Source: Rosenbergiella metrosideri
Lineage (GTDB): Bacteria > Pseudomonadota > Gammaproteobacteria > Enterobacterales > Enterobacteriaceae
DNA: 64,000 bases
Direction of reading: 5' to 3'
NCBI RefSeq assembly: GCF_022602565.1
Contig: NZ_JALBCV010000003.1
Location: 125,273-189,272 of the forward strand
A program made the translations under genes and the position numbers. Every line of letters starts with the position of its first letter. The stretch's first letter is position 1. Shown piece after piece: positions 8,591 to 20,314 of this stretch. Below the pieces are notes generated by a model. That model worked only from the letters and a program-made list of their open reading frames with translations, did not search any database and had not been told where the DNA came from.

Positions 8591-11500
8591 CTAAAACTCA
8601 AACTTATAGAGCACATCCAATGCCTGGTCGACGCCAGACACTGCTTCCAGGTAGAGTTTAGGCATCAAACGATATCGTAGCGTAAGAGTTGCTAACGAAT
8701 CGAAGAGTCCCACTCCGTATTTTACTTGTAGGCCTGGTAGTACATAGCCACTGACTTGGACTTGTTGGCTATCGCCAACGCCCGCGGTATCTAACGCTAA
8801 ATCGCTGACACCGAAAGTCTCGCCGATTTTACCCATAACTTGACCACTTTGTGCAACCCCTAAACCAACTAAAGCAGAAGTTAATGCATTACTGTCATCA
8901 CTGCTTCCAAGACCTTGGCCTCTTAATAGATAAGAGAGTGCGGCTTGTTGTGACATAGTCGGGTCGGAGAAGACCTCAACTTTTGGCTCATCGGCTAAGC
9001 CAGTGACACGGATACCTGCGGTAACGCTGTCTTCGGTTGCATCGGGATTACGAATAGCCTCAAGATTGACATAAGGTTGATCCGGTGGGCCAGAGAACTG
9101 CAGTTGCCCTTTTCGCACAATCAAATCTTGTCCATAAGCATGGAAGCGACCTGAAGGGATATTGATCTGTCCATTGAGGCCCAAGCCATTTTTCCCTTGT
9201 CCGACTTTAAGATCGCCATTTAATCGCGCATTAAGGCCGAACGCCGACAATTTTACATCATCGCCTACATGAATAATCAGGTTACTGTTGATCGCCATGC
9301 TCGCAGTCGTCGGTTTGATCGGCTGTAAATGTTCGTCGAGCATCACCTCATCGGAGGATACCCCCACCGCACTCTCCGGCACATCTTGCACAATGATTCT
9401 CGCCCAAGGGATATCGACTCGTCCATCGAGGTTAAAGGCCGCTGGCGTGGCATCAAAGGTGAGGTCTGGCGAAACATCCATCCGGACCATCGGCGGCACC
9501 GTTACGCGGATTTTTTCACCTTTCGCAGCAATATGCGCTCGCCAGTTATCCAGCTGACGCCAATCGGCATTACCCGATAGGTTCAAGTTACCATGAGCCG
9601 TTTGGATTAATCCTTCCAGCGTCGATGACATGCCATTGAAGACCATCGAAAGGTTCGCATCGGTCAATTCAACCGGCATCGCGCTGGTTTGCGCTTTGGC
9701 ATTTTTCAGCGCGAGTTGACCAAACACTTGCGGATTTTGTAACGAACCACCTAAACGTAACTGGCTATTCAGAACCCCTTGAACACTTTCGCCTTTAGAT
9801 AGCGCCGGATTAAGAATAGCCAAGGAGAGATTATTAATTCCTACCGTTCCGCCTAACGTCCGACGATTCTCGGGATCGGCAACCTGTACATTACCGGTTA
9901 ACTGTCCATTATTAGCCAACTTGATCAGCCATTGTAGCTGCGCTTTCCCTTTCACCAAGGCCGCTTTAAGATCTAACCGGTCGAAGGCGATAGGGAGCAT
10001 CTTGCCTTGTACATCCTGACGGACTTCGACGCCTTGGCCGGTCAAGCTTAGATTGGCGTCTGGTAGGCCGCCATTCGCTGTCCAATTTACCCGCGTATCA
10101 CCACTAAACCGTCCTGATAACTGCGTTTGTGCGGGCAGGAACTCTTTTAACATCGCCAGATCAAGTTTACGGATCTGCAGATGCGCATGCCCCGCTGGGC
10201 CAGCCACCATAGGTTCAGGAACGCACAGCTCTGCATTAGGATTTAACCAACAGTGGCTGCCTACCGTAATGGTCTGTTTCAGATTTTGATAATCGAGGCT
10301 CATCGCCCGGCTTAACGTCACGTTGCCCACTGGCGTCGAGAATTGACTCCGAGTTAAGCTACCTTGCCAGCGTTGCTGCTGACGGTCGAAATGCCCTTTT
10401 AGCGCTAACTCGCCTGCCACCGGCTTACCCGTGACTTTCAGGGTCAATTGATGGGCCTGCTCATTACCGCCGGCATTCAGTAGAATTTGCTGAATATCGA
10501 CGCCTTCTTGATGCAACTGTTGTAGATTCAGGTTTAGGTTACCCGATATCTGCTCTGCCGAGCTGACATTGCCTTTCAAGGCTAATGACTGCAGGCGTAT
10601 CTGTTGCCAGCGCAAGGCTCGCCCTTGCAGATCGACCTTCAGCTCCGGCTGTTTAAGGGTACCTCGAGCGTTAATCGCCCCTTTCAGGGTCCCGCCAAGG
10701 CCTGGCAAGGCATTGTCGAGCGCCGGTGCGTCAACGTCGGCGTCAAGCATCAGTTTGTTATTCAGCTCGCCATGCACATTCAGGTGATTACGCCCCAAGG
10801 CAACTAACAGTTGCGGCACTTTCCACTGCATGTAGCTATTGCCCTGCAAGTTGCCTTCAATATTAACCGGGTTCTGTTTAACGTTACCTTTAATATCGAC
10901 TTTCGGCATACTAAGCTGCCAAGTCCCCCCAAATACACTGCCCTTGGTCATTATTTGGCCGTTAATTTTGGCTGGCCAATCGGGATATTGCCGTGCGGTA
11001 TTGATGTTATTAAGCGTTAACTCACTGCGCCAGCTAATCGCCTTATTCCAATCCACTAATGCATTTAGGTCGATATTACCTTGCAGCGCCGCCACACGAA
11101 GTCGGTCTAAACTGAACTGACCGAGATCCCCTTTACCATTTAACGCGATCTGTGCCGGTGGAATCCCCTGTCCCGTTAAGGCTGCCGCGAGCTGAATACG
11201 GTAGTCTGAAGCCTTACCTGAGGTGTCGAGATTCACATTATCAACTTGAACCTGAGCGGGGCCGGTAAGCGGCCAACGTAAGCGCGGACTGTTCACTTTT
11301 AAAGAGAAAGGCAGTCCCACTGTCGCCGGTTGCGCCATGGCATTTAATTGCGCTTTCACCGGACCAGAAAGGTTAATCGCTAAGTCAACTTGCTGCTTCA
11401 TGTTGCCTTTCAGCGCCAACTTCACTTTTTGCCCTTTGATCGGGTCAACATTTAGCGTGCTGTTAAGGTTCATATTAACCGGCCAATTATCCGCTAAATC

Positions 11501-12418
11501 AGCCTCGCCGCTGGCATGTAGCTGCCCTTGTATCGCCTGAACCTGTAATTGTTGCAAAGCAATATGGTTATGTTGGGCGCGCGCTTTTAGATTAAGTTGG
11601 TTAATCGTTAACTCGGTGTCACCCGTTACCCGTAAGGTATTACCGGTAATGCCTTGAATATCGACATCAACCGGTAAGGTCACTGTAGGCAGCTCCAATA
11701 ACGGCTTAGCAAATAGCGCGCGGAGGGTATCGCCCAGCGGCGGCTGTTGTGCCGCGAGACGAGCCTGTTCATCTTCCGCTTTCTTCTGCTCTGCTGCCTG
11801 CTCTGGCGTTTGAGTGATCGCGGTTTTGGTCGCTTGTGCGGCCTTATCCACTGCCACTTTCGCCGCGGTCGGCAAGGCCAATAAGAAATTATTAATTTGG
11901 GTAGGGGCTAACGTAATCTGACGGTTCTGCCAAGCGATACCGGTAGTGAACTCACCCAGTGCAATACTTGTATCATCGACTTTGACATTGATATTGTGTA
12001 AACCAAGATGCTTAAGCGTCAGGGGATACGGCGTTGAAATATCGGTTAACGGTTCACTTTTTGTCTCTTCAACCGGTGCTGCAGGCGCCATCTTACTGGT
12101 ATCAACGACGACGCTGACATCACTTAATGAAAGATCATCAACGCATACTGAGGAGTGCCATAAACACGAGGTATTCACCGCCAGATGAAGCTGGCCACTG
12201 CGTACTTCAACCCCTTGCATTTGATAAGTCATATCACGCAAATATAGATCACGCCAGCCGCCCTCGACTTGGCTTATATGTAAGCCAGGCACCCAGCGAT
12301 TTGCCCCTTTAAATAACAGATGCAAACCAGGGGTCGTGCCAATCAGTAAGGCGACTGTCGTCATCAGCAGTAAGACGATGACGAGCAGGCCGATTAATCC
12401 TTTTTTCCACCAACTCAT
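8591..12418 (-). CDS. tamB: Translocation and assembly module subunit TamB
   Basis: Very large inner-membrane-anchored protein that spans the periplasm as a groove-shaped beta structure, working with TamA in outer-membrane protein assembly and in phospholipid transport to the outer membrane. 1275 residues (1259 in E. coli). One N-terminal membrane anchor (residues ~6-28, [20 protein letters not shown]) is followed by long repetitive beta-rich sequence and the C-terminal DUF490 domain (from about residue 960), ending in YKFEF. A charged Gln/Ala-rich stretch near residues 195-225 breaks the repeats. Its ATG overlaps the tamA stop codon by 4 bases, indicating translational coupling. Confidence 0.95.
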   Translation of the reverse strand: MSWWKKGLIGLLVIVLLLMTTVALLIGTTPGLHLLFKGANRWVPGLHISQVEGGWRDLYLRDMTYQMQGVEVRSGQLHLAVNTSCLWHSSVCVDDLSLSDVSVVVDTSKMAPAAPVEETKSEPLTDISTPYPLTLKHLGLHNINVKVDDTSIALGEFTTGIAWQNRQITLAPTQINNFLLALPTAAKVAVDKAAQATKTAITQTPEQAAEQKKAEDEQARLAAQQPPLGDTLRALFAKPLLELPTVTLPVDVDIQGITGNTLRVTGDTELTINQLNLKARAQHNHIALQQLQVQAIQGQLHASGEADLADNWPVNMNLNSTLNVDPIKGQKVKLALKGNMKQQVDLAINLSGPVKAQLNAMAQPATVGLPFSLKVNSPRLRWPLTGPAQVQVDNVNLDTSGKASDYRIQLAAALTGQGIPPAQIALNGKGDLGQFSLDRLRVAALQGNIDLNALVDWNKAISWRSELTLNNINTARQYPDWPAKINGQIMTKGSVFGGTWQLSMPKVDIKGNVKQNPVNIEGNLQGNSYMQWKVPQLLVALGRNHLNVHGELNNKLMLDADVDAPALDNALPGLGGTLKGAINARGTLKQPELKVDLQGRALRWQQIRLQSLALKGNVSSAEQISGNLNLNLQQLHQEGVDIQQILLNAGGNEQAHQLTLKVTGKPVAGELALKGHFDRQQQRWQGSLTRSQFSTPVGNVTLSRAMSLDYQNLKQTITVGSHCWLNPNAELCVPEPMVAGPAGHAHLQIRKLDLAMLKEFLPAQTQLSGRFSGDTRVNWTANGGLPDANLSLTGQGVEVRQDVQGKMLPIAFDRLDLKAALVKGKAQLQWLIKLANNGQLTGNVQVADPENRRTLGGTVGINNLSLAILNPALSKGESVQGVLNSQLRLGGSLQNPQVFGQLALKNAKAQTSAMPVELTDANLSMVFNGMSSTLEGLIQTAHGNLNLSGNADWRQLDNWRAHIAAKGEKIRVTVPPMVRMDVSPDLTFDATPAAFNLDGRVDIPWARIIVQDVPESAVGVSSDEVMLDEHLQPIKPTTASMAINSNLIIHVGDDVKLSAFGLNARLNGDLKVGQGKNGLGLNGQINIPSGRFHAYGQDLIVRKGQLQFSGPPDQPYVNLEAIRNPDATEDSVTAGIRVTGLADEPKVEVFSDPTMSQQAALSYLLRGQGLGSSDDSNALTSALVGLGVAQSGQVMGKIGETFGVSDLALDTAGVGDSQQVQVSGYVLPGLQVKYGVGLFDSLATLTLRYRLMPKLYLEAVSGVDQALDVLYKFEF

Positions 12419-14154
12419 AATTCAGGTCCTAAGCCAATATAAAACTGAACACCGTGGGTATCTTTGTCACCAATCGGCGAGGCAATATCAAGTTTGATCG
12501 GTCCAACCGGTGAGGCCCAACGCACCCCGACCCCGGCACCGGTCTTGATATCGCTATCTTTGAAATTATTAACGGCTTCACCGCTGTCAATAAACGCCGC
12601 GCCCCACCATTTTCCTGTGACGTTATATTGGTATTCAAACGATCCCGTCGCCATTTTGCTAGCACCGGTCAGGTTATTATCGCTATCACGCGGTGAGACA
12701 TCTTTATATTTGTAACCGCGAATGCTGCGGTCCCCTCCGGCAAAGAAGCGAAGATCCGGTGGCACCTTGTCGAAGTCGTCCGTTTCAATCCACCCTAACG
12801 TTCCTCTCACCACGAAACGGTGTTTCTCCGCATAGGTCCGGATCCAGACATTAGAGGCCTGTAGAATAACGAAGTCAGCACCAGATCCCCACGTTGTGTC
12901 GGAAAAATCAACTGAGTAGCGCTGTGAATCACCCCATGTCGGCATCAATCCGCCGCGTGAACGCGTTCGGTTAATGCTCGCACCAGGATAAAACAGCATG
13001 GTGGTATTGGTGTAATTTCCTTGAGTATAGTGGTCCAGACGCCAGGTTAAGTTGAGCGCTTTTTGCCAGCCACTGCTATTTTCCCAATAGCGCGATCCAA
13101 CGATAGTGGTGGAATCCGCTTTGGTATCATTTAAGTCGGTACGCTTAAGCCCACCTTTGATAGTGTAATACTGCTCGATGGGATTTTTTAATAGCGGGAT
13201 TTTATAGGTGAAGTCAAGTTGCTGCTCAGGCTGTGACAGATAGGTATTGGCCGTAATGCTATGACCATATTCATTTACCCAAGGTCGGTTCCATGTCGCC
13301 TTAAGTTGCGGACCGACATCGGTCGAGTATCCGGCACCGACTTCTAAGCTATTTTTAACAGCAGGAGTAACCGCTGCATTGATCGGTAATACCTTGGTTT
13401 TTTCTGCGCCCTTAAATTCCGGCGCAGCCACGACCGAACCGAACCATCCCATTGCAGAGAGGCGGCGGTTTAATTCGGCTAAGTTTTTTGAATCGTAATA
13501 ATCGCCTTCGTGGAAAGGCACGAGCCTTTCTAAATACTCTTCTCTGATTTGCGACCCTGTAAAGGTCACTTTACCAAAGCGATAGCGCTGTCCAGTATCG
13601 TAGTCAATATCCCAGAAGGCTTGATGTAAGGGCAGCGATACCCCTAATTGGCTTTTACGATAAGCGCCATCGAAATACCCTTTACGCAGCGCAATACTGG
13701 AAAAGCCATTTTTGAATTTATCATAGTCGCCATGGTTGAGAACGGTTCCCACTTTAGGACGACCTTGCTCGACCCATTGTTGGTATTCAGAATCCTGCTG
13801 TCCCTCACCTTCAACTAATAAGGTGCTACCGCCGATTTTAACCGGTACACCAGGATCAACATGAATCGTCAGTACTTTTCCAGATGGCAGTGCCTGCTCA
13901 GGGGAAACGCGATAGGTGATCACTGGCTCATAATAGCCTAGCGCCCGTAAGCTTTGTTTAATCACCGCATCCAGACGCGCTTGAAAACGGCTATCTGCGC
14001 TGATCTCTTCGCTAGTTATCGTTGCCAACCTAACTCTGACATTATTTTGTAATTCGCCAGAAAGCCCTTCAAGGTTCAGCCTAACCGTCGCGGCCTGAAG
14101 TGAAGGAGCGGCTAACAAAAGTGCTGCCATACTATAATGGGTTAAACGTGTCAC
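12415..14154 (-). CDS. tamA: Outer-membrane assembly protein TamA
   Basis: Omp85-family outer-membrane barrel, partner of TamB. 579 residues (577 in E. coli). A signal peptide ends near LQAA (residue ~22), then three POTRA domains (to about residue 265; [22 protein letters not shown] is in the third), then a 16-strand barrel with the conserved lid-loop motif [12 protein letters not shown] and the last strands [19 protein letters not shown]. It ends FYIGLGPEL as in E. coli. First gene of the tamA-tamB-ytfP operon. In E. coli msrA is divergent from it; here the next plus-strand gene is ytfL. Confidence 0.95.
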   Translation of the reverse strand: MTRLTHYSMAALLLAAPSLQAATVRLNLEGLSGELQNNVRVRLATITSEEISADSRFQARLDAVIKQSLRALGYYEPVITYRVSPEQALPSGKVLTIHVDPGVPVKIGGSTLLVEGEGQQDSEYQQWVEQGRPKVGTVLNHGDYDKFKNGFSSIALRKGYFDGAYRKSQLGVSLPLHQAFWDIDYDTGQRYRFGKVTFTGSQIREEYLERLVPFHEGDYYDSKNLAELNRRLSAMGWFGSVVAAPEFKGAEKTKVLPINAAVTPAVKNSLEVGAGYSTDVGPQLKATWNRPWVNEYGHSITANTYLSQPEQQLDFTYKIPLLKNPIEQYYTIKGGLKRTDLNDTKADSTTIVGSRYWENSSGWQKALNLTWRLDHYTQGNYTNTTMLFYPGASINRTRSRGGLMPTWGDSQRYSVDFSDTTWGSGADFVILQASNVWIRTYAEKHRFVVRGTLGWIETDDFDKVPPDLRFFAGGDRSIRGYKYKDVSPRDSDNNLTGASKMATGSFEYQYNVTGKWWGAAFIDSGEAVNNFKDSDIKTGAGVGVRWASPVGPIKLDIASPIGDKDTHGVQFYIGLGPEL

Positions 14155-14574
14155 GAACTCTCCTGTTAAACATCCATTTGCAGCAGCAAATCGCGTAATG
14201 ACATTAAAATATACACACTGTAGTAAGCTTAGTCTTGCTTAAGCTTTATAAAGGCTAAATCAAATAATAATTTTTCTTATCAATTACGCTATTTTCCAAA
14301 AACCTTGCATAAATTACAACCAGTGATCTAAAAGGCCTCTATAATGCTGAATTTCTGCACAGATCCCTCTAGCGACTTATTCCTTGCTACTGCTATACTC
14401 TGCTTAGGCAGTAATCACTGTCACTTCTGTTGCTGAGCACTATTCATAGTGAATATGCCCTGACAGACATTTTTGGCACGGATAACGTGTTCTTCCTCAC
14501 TGACTGCCTGAATAATGCTTTAATGAGAAGTTGCCCAGGCCAAAAATGACAAGCTTATAAACTTCGGACTCTTT
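14155..14574. promoter_or_regulatory. tamA/ytfL intergenic region with ytfL promoter candidates
   Basis: 420 bases without a gene. Two plus-strand promoter candidates for ytfL are visible: TATAAT at 14340-14345, and an extended -10 TGCTATACT at 14391-14399. Either would give a leader of roughly 170-230 bases before the ytfL ATG. A 14-base palindrome CACTATTCATAGTG lies around 14440. The length of the leader suggests regulation, but I recognise no riboswitch class. The E. coli gene msrA, which occupies this place there, leaves no readable trace. Confidence 0.4.
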
Positions 14575-15921
14575 ATGTTAGATAGCTTACTTGTCATCCT
14601 AGTATTAATTGTTATTAGTTTTTTCTTTGCTATGTCAGAGATCTCTTTGGCTGCCGCGCGGAAAATTAAACTCAGACTCCTCGCCAACGATGGTGATATT
14701 CGTGCAGAGCATGTGCTCAAGCTTCAAGAATCACCTGGAATGTTCTTTACCGTTGTGCAGATTGGTGTCAATGCCGTTGCCATCCTAGGCGGTATTGTCG
14801 GAGACTCCGCCTTTATGCCGGTTTTCTCTGATTTCTTTCATCGGTTCTTATCTCCAGAATTATCAGAAAAGCTGAGCTTTATCTGTTCTTTCACCGTGGT
14901 AACCAGCCTGTTTATCTTGTTCGCTGACCTCACACCTAAACGTATTGGTATGATTGCGCCAGAAGCCATCGCGCTGCGGATTATTGGGCCAATGCGAATT
15001 TGTTTATTGATTTTCCGTCCGTTAGTGTGGTTCTTCAACGGTATGGCGAACAACGTTTTCCGTCTATTCAAAATCCCGATGGATCGTAAAGACGATATTA
15101 CGCCGGATGATATTTATGCGGTGGTGGAAGCGGGCGCCTTGGCAGGCGTATTACGTAAACAAGAGCATGAATTGATTGAAAACGTTTTCGAGCTGGAATC
15201 TCGTACTGTCCCCTCTTCTATGACCTCTCGTGAAAACATTGTTTGGTTTGATCTCAATGAAGAAGAAGCGGTATTAAAATCGAAAATTGCCGACCATCCT
15301 CACTCCAAATTCTTGGTGTGTAATGGCGATATCGACCATATCGTTGGCTATGTCGATTCGAAAGAGTTACTGCTGCGCGTGCTAGGCAATCAGAGCATGA
15401 CCTTGAGTAGCGGTGTACAAATCCGTTCAGCGTTGATTGTCCCAGATACCTTAACGCTGTCTGAAGCCTTAGAAAGTTTTAAGACCGCGGGTGAAGATTT
15501 CGCGGTGATCATGAACGAATACGCTTTAGTGGTCGGAATTATCACGCTTAACGATGTGATGACCACACTGATGGGTGATTTAGTCGGTCAAGGTTTTGAA
15601 GAGCAAATCGTGGCACGTGATGCCAATTCGTGGTTAGTCGAAGGCGGAACGCCGATCGATGACGTCGTACGTGTATTGCATATCGAAGAGTTTCCACACT
15701 CAGGTAACTATGAAACCATTGGTGGTTTTATGATGTATATGCTGCGTAAGATCCCGAAACGAACTGACTTCGTGATCTTCTCTGGCTATAAGTTCGAGGT
15801 GGTTGATATCGATAACTACCGTATTGACCAACTATTGGTCACGCGCGTCAGCGACGAACGCCCTACGCCATTAACCCCTGCGGGCCAAGTGATCGACGAG
15901 ATTACAGGTAAGCAGCAATAA
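14575..15921 (+). CDS. ytfL: Polyamine exporter PaeA / UPF0053 protein YtfL
   Basis: Inner-membrane protein with an N-terminal DUF21 (CNNM) domain of four membrane segments (residues ~1-190), a CBS pair (residues ~210-340; NEYALVVGIITLNDVMTTLMGDLVG closes it) and a C-terminal CorC_HlyC domain (residues ~350-430; NYETIGGFMMYMLRKIPKRTD). The enterobacterial protein has been described as a cadaverine/putrescine exporter important in stationary phase, though homologs were earlier viewed as Mg/Co efflux proteins. 448 residues against 447 in E. coli and collinear. A hairpin terminator follows immediately. Confidence 0.93.
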   Translation: MLDSLLVILVLIVISFFFAMSEISLAAARKIKLRLLANDGDIRAEHVLKLQESPGMFFTVVQIGVNAVAILGGIVGDSAFMPVFSDFFHRFLSPELSEKLSFICSFTVVTSLFILFADLTPKRIGMIAPEAIALRIIGPMRICLLIFRPLVWFFNGMANNVFRLFKIPMDRKDDITPDDIYAVVEAGALAGVLRKQEHELIENVFELESRTVPSSMTSRENIVWFDLNEEEAVLKSKIADHPHSKFLVCNGDIDHIVGYVDSKELLLRVLGNQSMTLSSGVQIRSALIVPDTLTLSEALESFKTAGEDFAVIMNEYALVVGIITLNDVMTTLMGDLVGQGFEEQIVARDANSWLVEGGTPIDDVVRVLHIEEFPHSGNYETIGGFMMYMLRKIPKRTDFVIFSGYKFEVVDIDNYRIDQLLVTRVSDERPTPLTPAGQVIDEITGKQQ

Positions 15922-15925
15922 TCAT

Positions 15926-15958
15926 TCGGGCCACGGAAGCAGCGCTTCGGTGGCCCGA
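15926..15958. terminator. Hairpin between convergent ytfL and ytfK
   Basis: A 15-bp stem with one mismatch (TCGGGCCACGGAAGC with GCTTCGGTGGCCCGA) and a 3-base loop lies 4 bases after the ytfL stop and 4 bases before the ytfK stop. It lacks a clear T-run but is very stable and probably serves both genes. Confidence 0.7.
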
Positions 15959-15961
15959 TAA

Positions 15962-16165
15962 TTAGAATTTGACCTGTAACGCATTCACCTGACGATTAAT
16001 TTCAGACATTATACTTAAACGCTGAATATCGCCGTTAATAGGTTTCAATACCTTTCCTTGGTCAAAATGAAACTCGCCAACATCCTCAATATAAATCTCG
16101 CCTTTAAATAACGTTTTAACGTAACGGGCAATTTGAATCGGATTATATCGTTTATAAATTTTCAC
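15962..16165 (-). CDS. ytfK: Stringent-response modulator YtfK
   Basis: Small cytosolic protein which in E. coli binds SpoT and tips it toward (p)ppGpp synthesis during phosphate or fatty-acid starvation. 67 residues against 68 in E. coli. It begins at a GTG (16165): VKIYKRYNPIQIARYVKTLF aligns with the E. coli N-terminus, and YIEDVGEFHFDQGK and LSIMSEINRQV are conserved blocks. The open frame runs 22 codons further upstream, with no similarity there. In E. coli the gene belongs to the Pho regulon; I found no clear Pho box here. E. coli has ytfJ beside it; here cysQ is the next gene. Confidence 0.88.
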   Translation of the reverse strand: MKIYKRYNPIQIARYVKTLFKGEIYIEDVGEFHFDQGKVLKPINGDIQRLSIMSEINRQVNALQVKF

Positions 16166-16394
16166 TGAGTCTTTCTCTCTTTCGCTCCTGCGTTCTGAGA
16201 TAGAGTGTAGTTTGTTATCCAGAAAACACAAAAATTACATATCAATAATATTTGATTAACCTATCAAAGAGAGTGAATTTGACTAATAATTCCCTCTTTG
16301 ACAATGAAATCTAAGCCTTTTATTTCTTATGATTAAGAAACTACTCAGGATTATCGGCAGGTTTGATGACAAATTTATGGCGAAAGAAAATTAT

Positions 16395-16420
16395 TTTGCT
16401 CCCGGCTATAAGGGAGCAAA
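16395..16420 (-). terminator. Terminator of cysQ
   Basis: Perfect 9-bp stem (TTTGCTCCC with GGGAGCAAA) around an 8-base loop, 15 bases beyond the cysQ stop codon; the minus strand continues AATAATTTTC, a moderate T-rich tail. Confidence 0.75.
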
Positions 16421-16435
16421 AGAAAAGGAGAGGAA

Positions 16436-17185
16436 TTAAAACAACGACACGCGAAAACCGGGATTTAAGAAGGACTCACGGGGTGTATAATCCAGCGTGC
16501 GACCATGCCAATCAGTGACTTGTGCACCAGCAGCTAAGGCTACAGCGTGGCCTGCCCCCGTGTCCCAGATATTGGTTGGCCCAAAGCGAGGATAGAGCTG
16601 CGCCTTCCCTTCTGCGACAAGACAGAATTTTAGGGAGGAACCGATCGCCACGGTTTGGTGTTCGCCGAGCTGATGCAGGTAATCGCTTAACTCAGGATCG
16701 TTGTTGGCATGCGAGCGGCTGACGACAACTAAAGGAGGTTGTGCATTGGTCACGCTGATGGGATGCCGTTCCCCTGTTGCCTCTTCCTTCCACGCCTTAC
16801 CCTCCGCTGCACAATACAATTCATCCAATACCGGAGCGTACACGACACCAAGTATCGGTTTACCGTTCTCAATCAAGGCAATATTCACGGTGAATTCACC
16901 ATTACGCTTAATAAATTCCTTGGTACCATCGAGCGGGTCAACTAGCCAATAGCGGGTCCATGTCTGCCGCGCCGACCATTCCACCACGGACTCTTCTGAC
17001 AAAATAGGAATATCAGGAGTCAAGGCCTGTAAGCCTTCGATAATGACACTATTGGCAGCGATATCCGCGGCGGTGACGGGGGAATCGTCGGTCTTGATCT
17101 GCACATCAAGCCCCTCTTCGCGATGATAGATTTTTAGGATCTCTTCACCAGCTTGGCGTGCGATCTGATTAATCTGGTCTAACAT
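16436..17185 (-). CDS. cysQ: 3'(2'),5'-bisphosphate nucleotidase CysQ
   Basis: Inositol-monophosphatase-fold phosphatase that removes 3'-phosphoadenosine 5'-phosphate, a by-product of sulfate assimilation; membrane-associated in the cytoplasm. 249 residues. The metal-site motif [16 protein letters not shown] sits at residues ~83-98 and the second signature [15 protein letters not shown] near residue 208; the acidic residue in ILSEES supplies another ligand. Monocistronic, with its own downstream terminator. Confidence 0.95.
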   Translation of the reverse strand: MLDQINQIARQAGEEILKIYHREEGLDVQIKTDDSPVTAADIAANSVIIEGLQALTPDIPILSEESVVEWSARQTWTRYWLVDPLDGTKEFIKRNGEFTVNIALIENGKPILGVVYAPVLDELYCAAEGKAWKEEATGERHPISVTNAQPPLVVVSRSHANNDPELSDYLHQLGEHQTVAIGSSLKFCLVAEGKAQLYPRFGPTNIWDTGAGHAVALAAGAQVTDWHGRTLDYTPRESFLNPGFRVSLF

Positions 17186-17286
17186 TCTCAGCCTCCCGTC
17201 AACGACAGTTAGTAATATCAGAAATTATGATGAATGAGATTACCATACTCCGTCATCGGGGCTGGGTAAACCTCAATACTTGGGCG

Positions 17287-17311
17287 AAAAAAAACCGGCC
17301 TCTGGCCGGTT
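17287..17311 (-). terminator. Rho-independent terminator of fklB
   Basis: AACCGGCC and GGCCGGTT form an 8-bp stem around TCT; on the minus strand it is followed by a run of eight T. It lies 17 bases beyond the fklB stop codon. Confidence 0.92.
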
Positions 17312-17327
17312 GATTAGGTCAATAGAA

Positions 17328-17948
17328 TTACAGGATATCCAGCAATTCAACTTCGAAGACTAAGGTGCTGAATGGTGGGATTGAAGCCCCTGCGCCACGC
17401 TCACCATAGGCAAGATGTTGAGGAATAACCAGCTCCCATTTTGATCCGACCGGCATTAAGGTTAATGCTTCGATCCATCCTGCAATCACGCCACTCACTG
17501 GGAATTCTGCTGGCTCACCACGCGCAACTGAGCTATCGAATACCGTACCGTCGGTCAATTTACCAGTATAGTGCACGCGCACTCGATCTTGGCGAGAAGG
17601 AATAGCGCCTTCACCTTGTGTGAGGACACGGAACTGTAATCCCGACTCAGTGCTGTTTACGCCTTCACGTTGGCGGTTCTCTTCAAGGTACTTTGCCCCT
17701 TCAGCAGCCATCTCTTTAGTGCGCTCATCACGTACGGCTTCCGCACGTTCGTGCATTTCACGTAATGCACGGTGTAAAACATCCATAGGTACAGCCGGCG
17801 AATTTCCTTCCAGCGCATCACGCAAACCAGCTAATAAAGCTTCAGGCTCAAGACCTTGTAATCCTGATTCTAACAATTGCTGTCCGACTTGCAGGCCAAT
17901 GCCATAGCTTGCTTGCGTTTCGACACTGTCAAAAGAAAGAGTCGTCAT
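17328..17948 (-). CDS. fklB: FKBP-type 22 kDa peptidyl-prolyl isomerase
   Basis: Cytosolic prolyl isomerase and folding helper. 206 residues, the same as E. coli FklB. An N-terminal helical dimerisation domain (residues ~1-90) is followed by the FKBP domain (residues ~118-206) with [44 protein letters not shown] and the final FEVELLDIL. Own terminator downstream. Divergent from ytfB, as in E. coli. Confidence 0.95.
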   Translation of the reverse strand: MTTLSFDSVETQASYGIGLQVGQQLLESGLQGLEPEALLAGLRDALEGNSPAVPMDVLHRALREMHERAEAVRDERTKEMAAEGAKYLEENRQREGVNSTESGLQFRVLTQGEGAIPSRQDRVRVHYTGKLTDGTVFDSSVARGEPAEFPVSGVIAGWIEALTLMPVGSKWELVIPQHLAYGERGAGASIPPFSTLVFEVELLDIL

Positions 17949-18106
17949 TTCTGTTCCTTTTCTCTAAATAAATTGAACCGCAAGGATAGCAGCGTCGGGG
18001 CTATTCGTAAAATTGATCCGCCGAGTAATGACTTTTTCTTAAGAAAGATTAACAATGATAGCTGCAATAGCGGCTGACCCTCAGCCCAATGCTAAAGGAG
18101 TCAGCG

Positions 18107-18604
18107 ATGAAGGAGAGGATTTCGATCTTGTTTGAAGTAATCGGGCAATTTTATCGATATAAGGTTCGCCCACGCCTTGAACCCCTGCTCGCCCCCTTCT
18201 CGCCTTGGCATCGACGGGCCCTAGCAGTTGCCGCTCTACTGGTCATTATTGGTGGATTATTACCTGGGCCACCCCCTGCCCCAGATGTCACTCTACGCCA
18301 CGTTGACCCGCCGAGTATACTGGCTGACCAAAACGAGAGTCAGGGAGCATGGCATACCTACCATATTGCCGCTGGGGAGACGTTAGCGCAGCTATTTCGT
18401 GATCAGGGACTTGCGACAGAAGACGTGTATGCGATGGCCAACGTACAAGGCGATGATAAGCCGTTAGGCACCTTGAGTGCCGGACAAGCCGTAAAGATAC
18501 GGATGACAACCAATAAGACGGTAACAGGGTTAACGCTGGAGAATACGCGGGGGCAAGTATTGTTTGTCCGCCAAGAAGATGGCCGCTTCCTACGGGTACA
18601 ATAG
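18107..18604 (+). CDS. ytfB: Cell-envelope protein YtfB (OapA-like domain)
   Basis: Bitopic inner-membrane protein with an N-terminal OapA segment (WHRRALAVAALLVIIGGLLP, the membrane anchor, residues ~42-62), a periplasmic linker and a C-terminal LysM-like OapA domain (residues ~90-165; YHIAAGETLAQLFRDQGL and GQAVKIRM). E. coli YtfB localises to the septum, binds glycans and influences cell shape when overproduced. 165 residues versus 212 in E. coli: the proline/glutamine-rich linker is much shorter. AAAGGAG sits 7 bases before the ATG at 18107; an earlier in-frame ATG at 18089 has no ribosome site. Confidence 0.88.
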   Translation: MKERISILFEVIGQFYRYKVRPRLEPLLAPFSPWHRRALAVAALLVIIGGLLPGPPPAPDVTLRHVDPPSILADQNESQGAWHTYHIAAGETLAQLFRDQGLATEDVYAMANVQGDDKPLGTLSAGQAVKIRMTTNKTVTGLTLENTRGQVLFVRQEDGRFLRVQ

Positions 18605-18613
18605 TTAAAAGCA

Positions 18614-18639
18614 AAAATGCCGGCTTTCGCCGGCATTTT
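18614..18639. terminator. Bidirectional terminator between ytfB and rplI
   Basis: AATGCCGGC/GCCGGCATT stem with a TTTC loop, flanked by A-run on one side and T-run on the other, in the 49 bases between the convergent genes. Confidence 0.92.
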
Positions 18640-18653
18640 CCTCACAGCTGAAA

Positions 18654-19103
18654 TTACTCAGCAGCGATTTTGATAACCAGTTTAGCGAAAACTTCGCCGT
18701 GAACTTGGAAATCAACTTCGTGGTCACCAGTGGTGCGAAGAACACCATTTGGTAAACGCACTTCACTTTTAGCAACAGCAACACCTGCAGCGGTCACAGC
18801 ATCCGCGATATCGCGAGTACCGATTGAACCAAACAGTTTACCGCCTTCACCCGCTTTAGTTGCGAGGGTGACAGTGCCCAGTGCATTGATTTTCTCAGCA
18901 CGAGCATTAGCAGCAGCCAGAGTTTCCGCTAATTTAGCTTCTAACTCAGCGCGGCGAGTTTCGAAAAACTCGATGTTGTTTTTAGTTGCTGGGACAGCTT
19001 TACCTTGTGGTACCAGGAAGTTACGAGCGTAGCCCGCTTTAACATTAACCTGATCACCTAGGTTGCCCAGGTTTGCTACTTTATCAAGCAGAATAACTTG
19101 CAT
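18654..19103 (-). CDS. rplI: 50S ribosomal protein L9
   Basis: Large-subunit protein of the L1-stalk base. 149 residues. The N-terminal RNA-binding domain [24 protein letters not shown] is canonical and the two domains are joined by the long central helix (residues ~41-75). Last gene of the rpsF-priB-rpsR-rplI operon, 39 bases after rpsR, followed by a bidirectional terminator. Confidence 0.98.
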   Translation of the reverse strand: MQVILLDKVANLGNLGDQVNVKAGYARNFLVPQGKAVPATKNNIEFFETRRAELEAKLAETLAAANARAEKINALGTVTLATKAGEGGKLFGSIGTRDIADAVTAAGVAVAKSEVRLPNGVLRTTGDHEVDFQVHGEVFAKLVIKIAAE

Positions 19104-19142
19104 TACCTTATCCTCTTAAAGTCGTTAATGGACAGCTACCGA

Positions 19143-19692
<550 letters not shown>

Positions 19693-19698
19693 CAAGAA

Positions 19699-20115
<417 letters not shown>

Positions 20116-20133
20116 TCAGCCTCCTGTCAGGGT

Positions 20134-20177
20134 CAGCCGCGGCCCATGGAAGCAAGGAACGTTTTAAAATGCGGCTG
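20134..20177 (-). promoter_or_regulatory. rpsF leader hairpin, possible S6:S18 autoregulatory site
   Basis: In the transcript leader CAGCCGC and GCGGCTG pair perfectly over 7 bp around a 30-base loop, immediately upstream of the rpsF ribosome site. In many bacteria the S6:S18 dimer binds a structured rpsF leader to repress its own operon. The position fits; the fine structure of the recognised motif was not verified. Confidence 0.45.
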
Positions 20178-20193
20178 AAAAATTTGACGCGTA

Positions 20194-20222
20194 ATAATAC
20201 TGATACTGGCGACTAAACACAA
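20194..20222 (-). promoter_or_regulatory. rpsF operon promoter
   Basis: On the minus strand TTGTGT (20222-20217), a 17-base spacer and TATTAT (20199-20194) form a good sigma-70 promoter. It would start transcription near 20187, giving a leader of about 90 bases that contains the hairpin at 20134-20177. Confidence 0.65.
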
Positions 20223-20314
20223 GACAATACGCCGCTTATTTAGTAAACATCTCGATTATTCGCCATCATGCTTCATCAAGGTCTATACTGGGGACGATTA
20301 TCATAGGAGGAGTT

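Noticed and set aside
9288..12312. Many plus-strand open frames of 60-110 codons inside tamB
   Set aside because: All are shadows of the tamB reading frame without ribosome sites or recognisable sequence.
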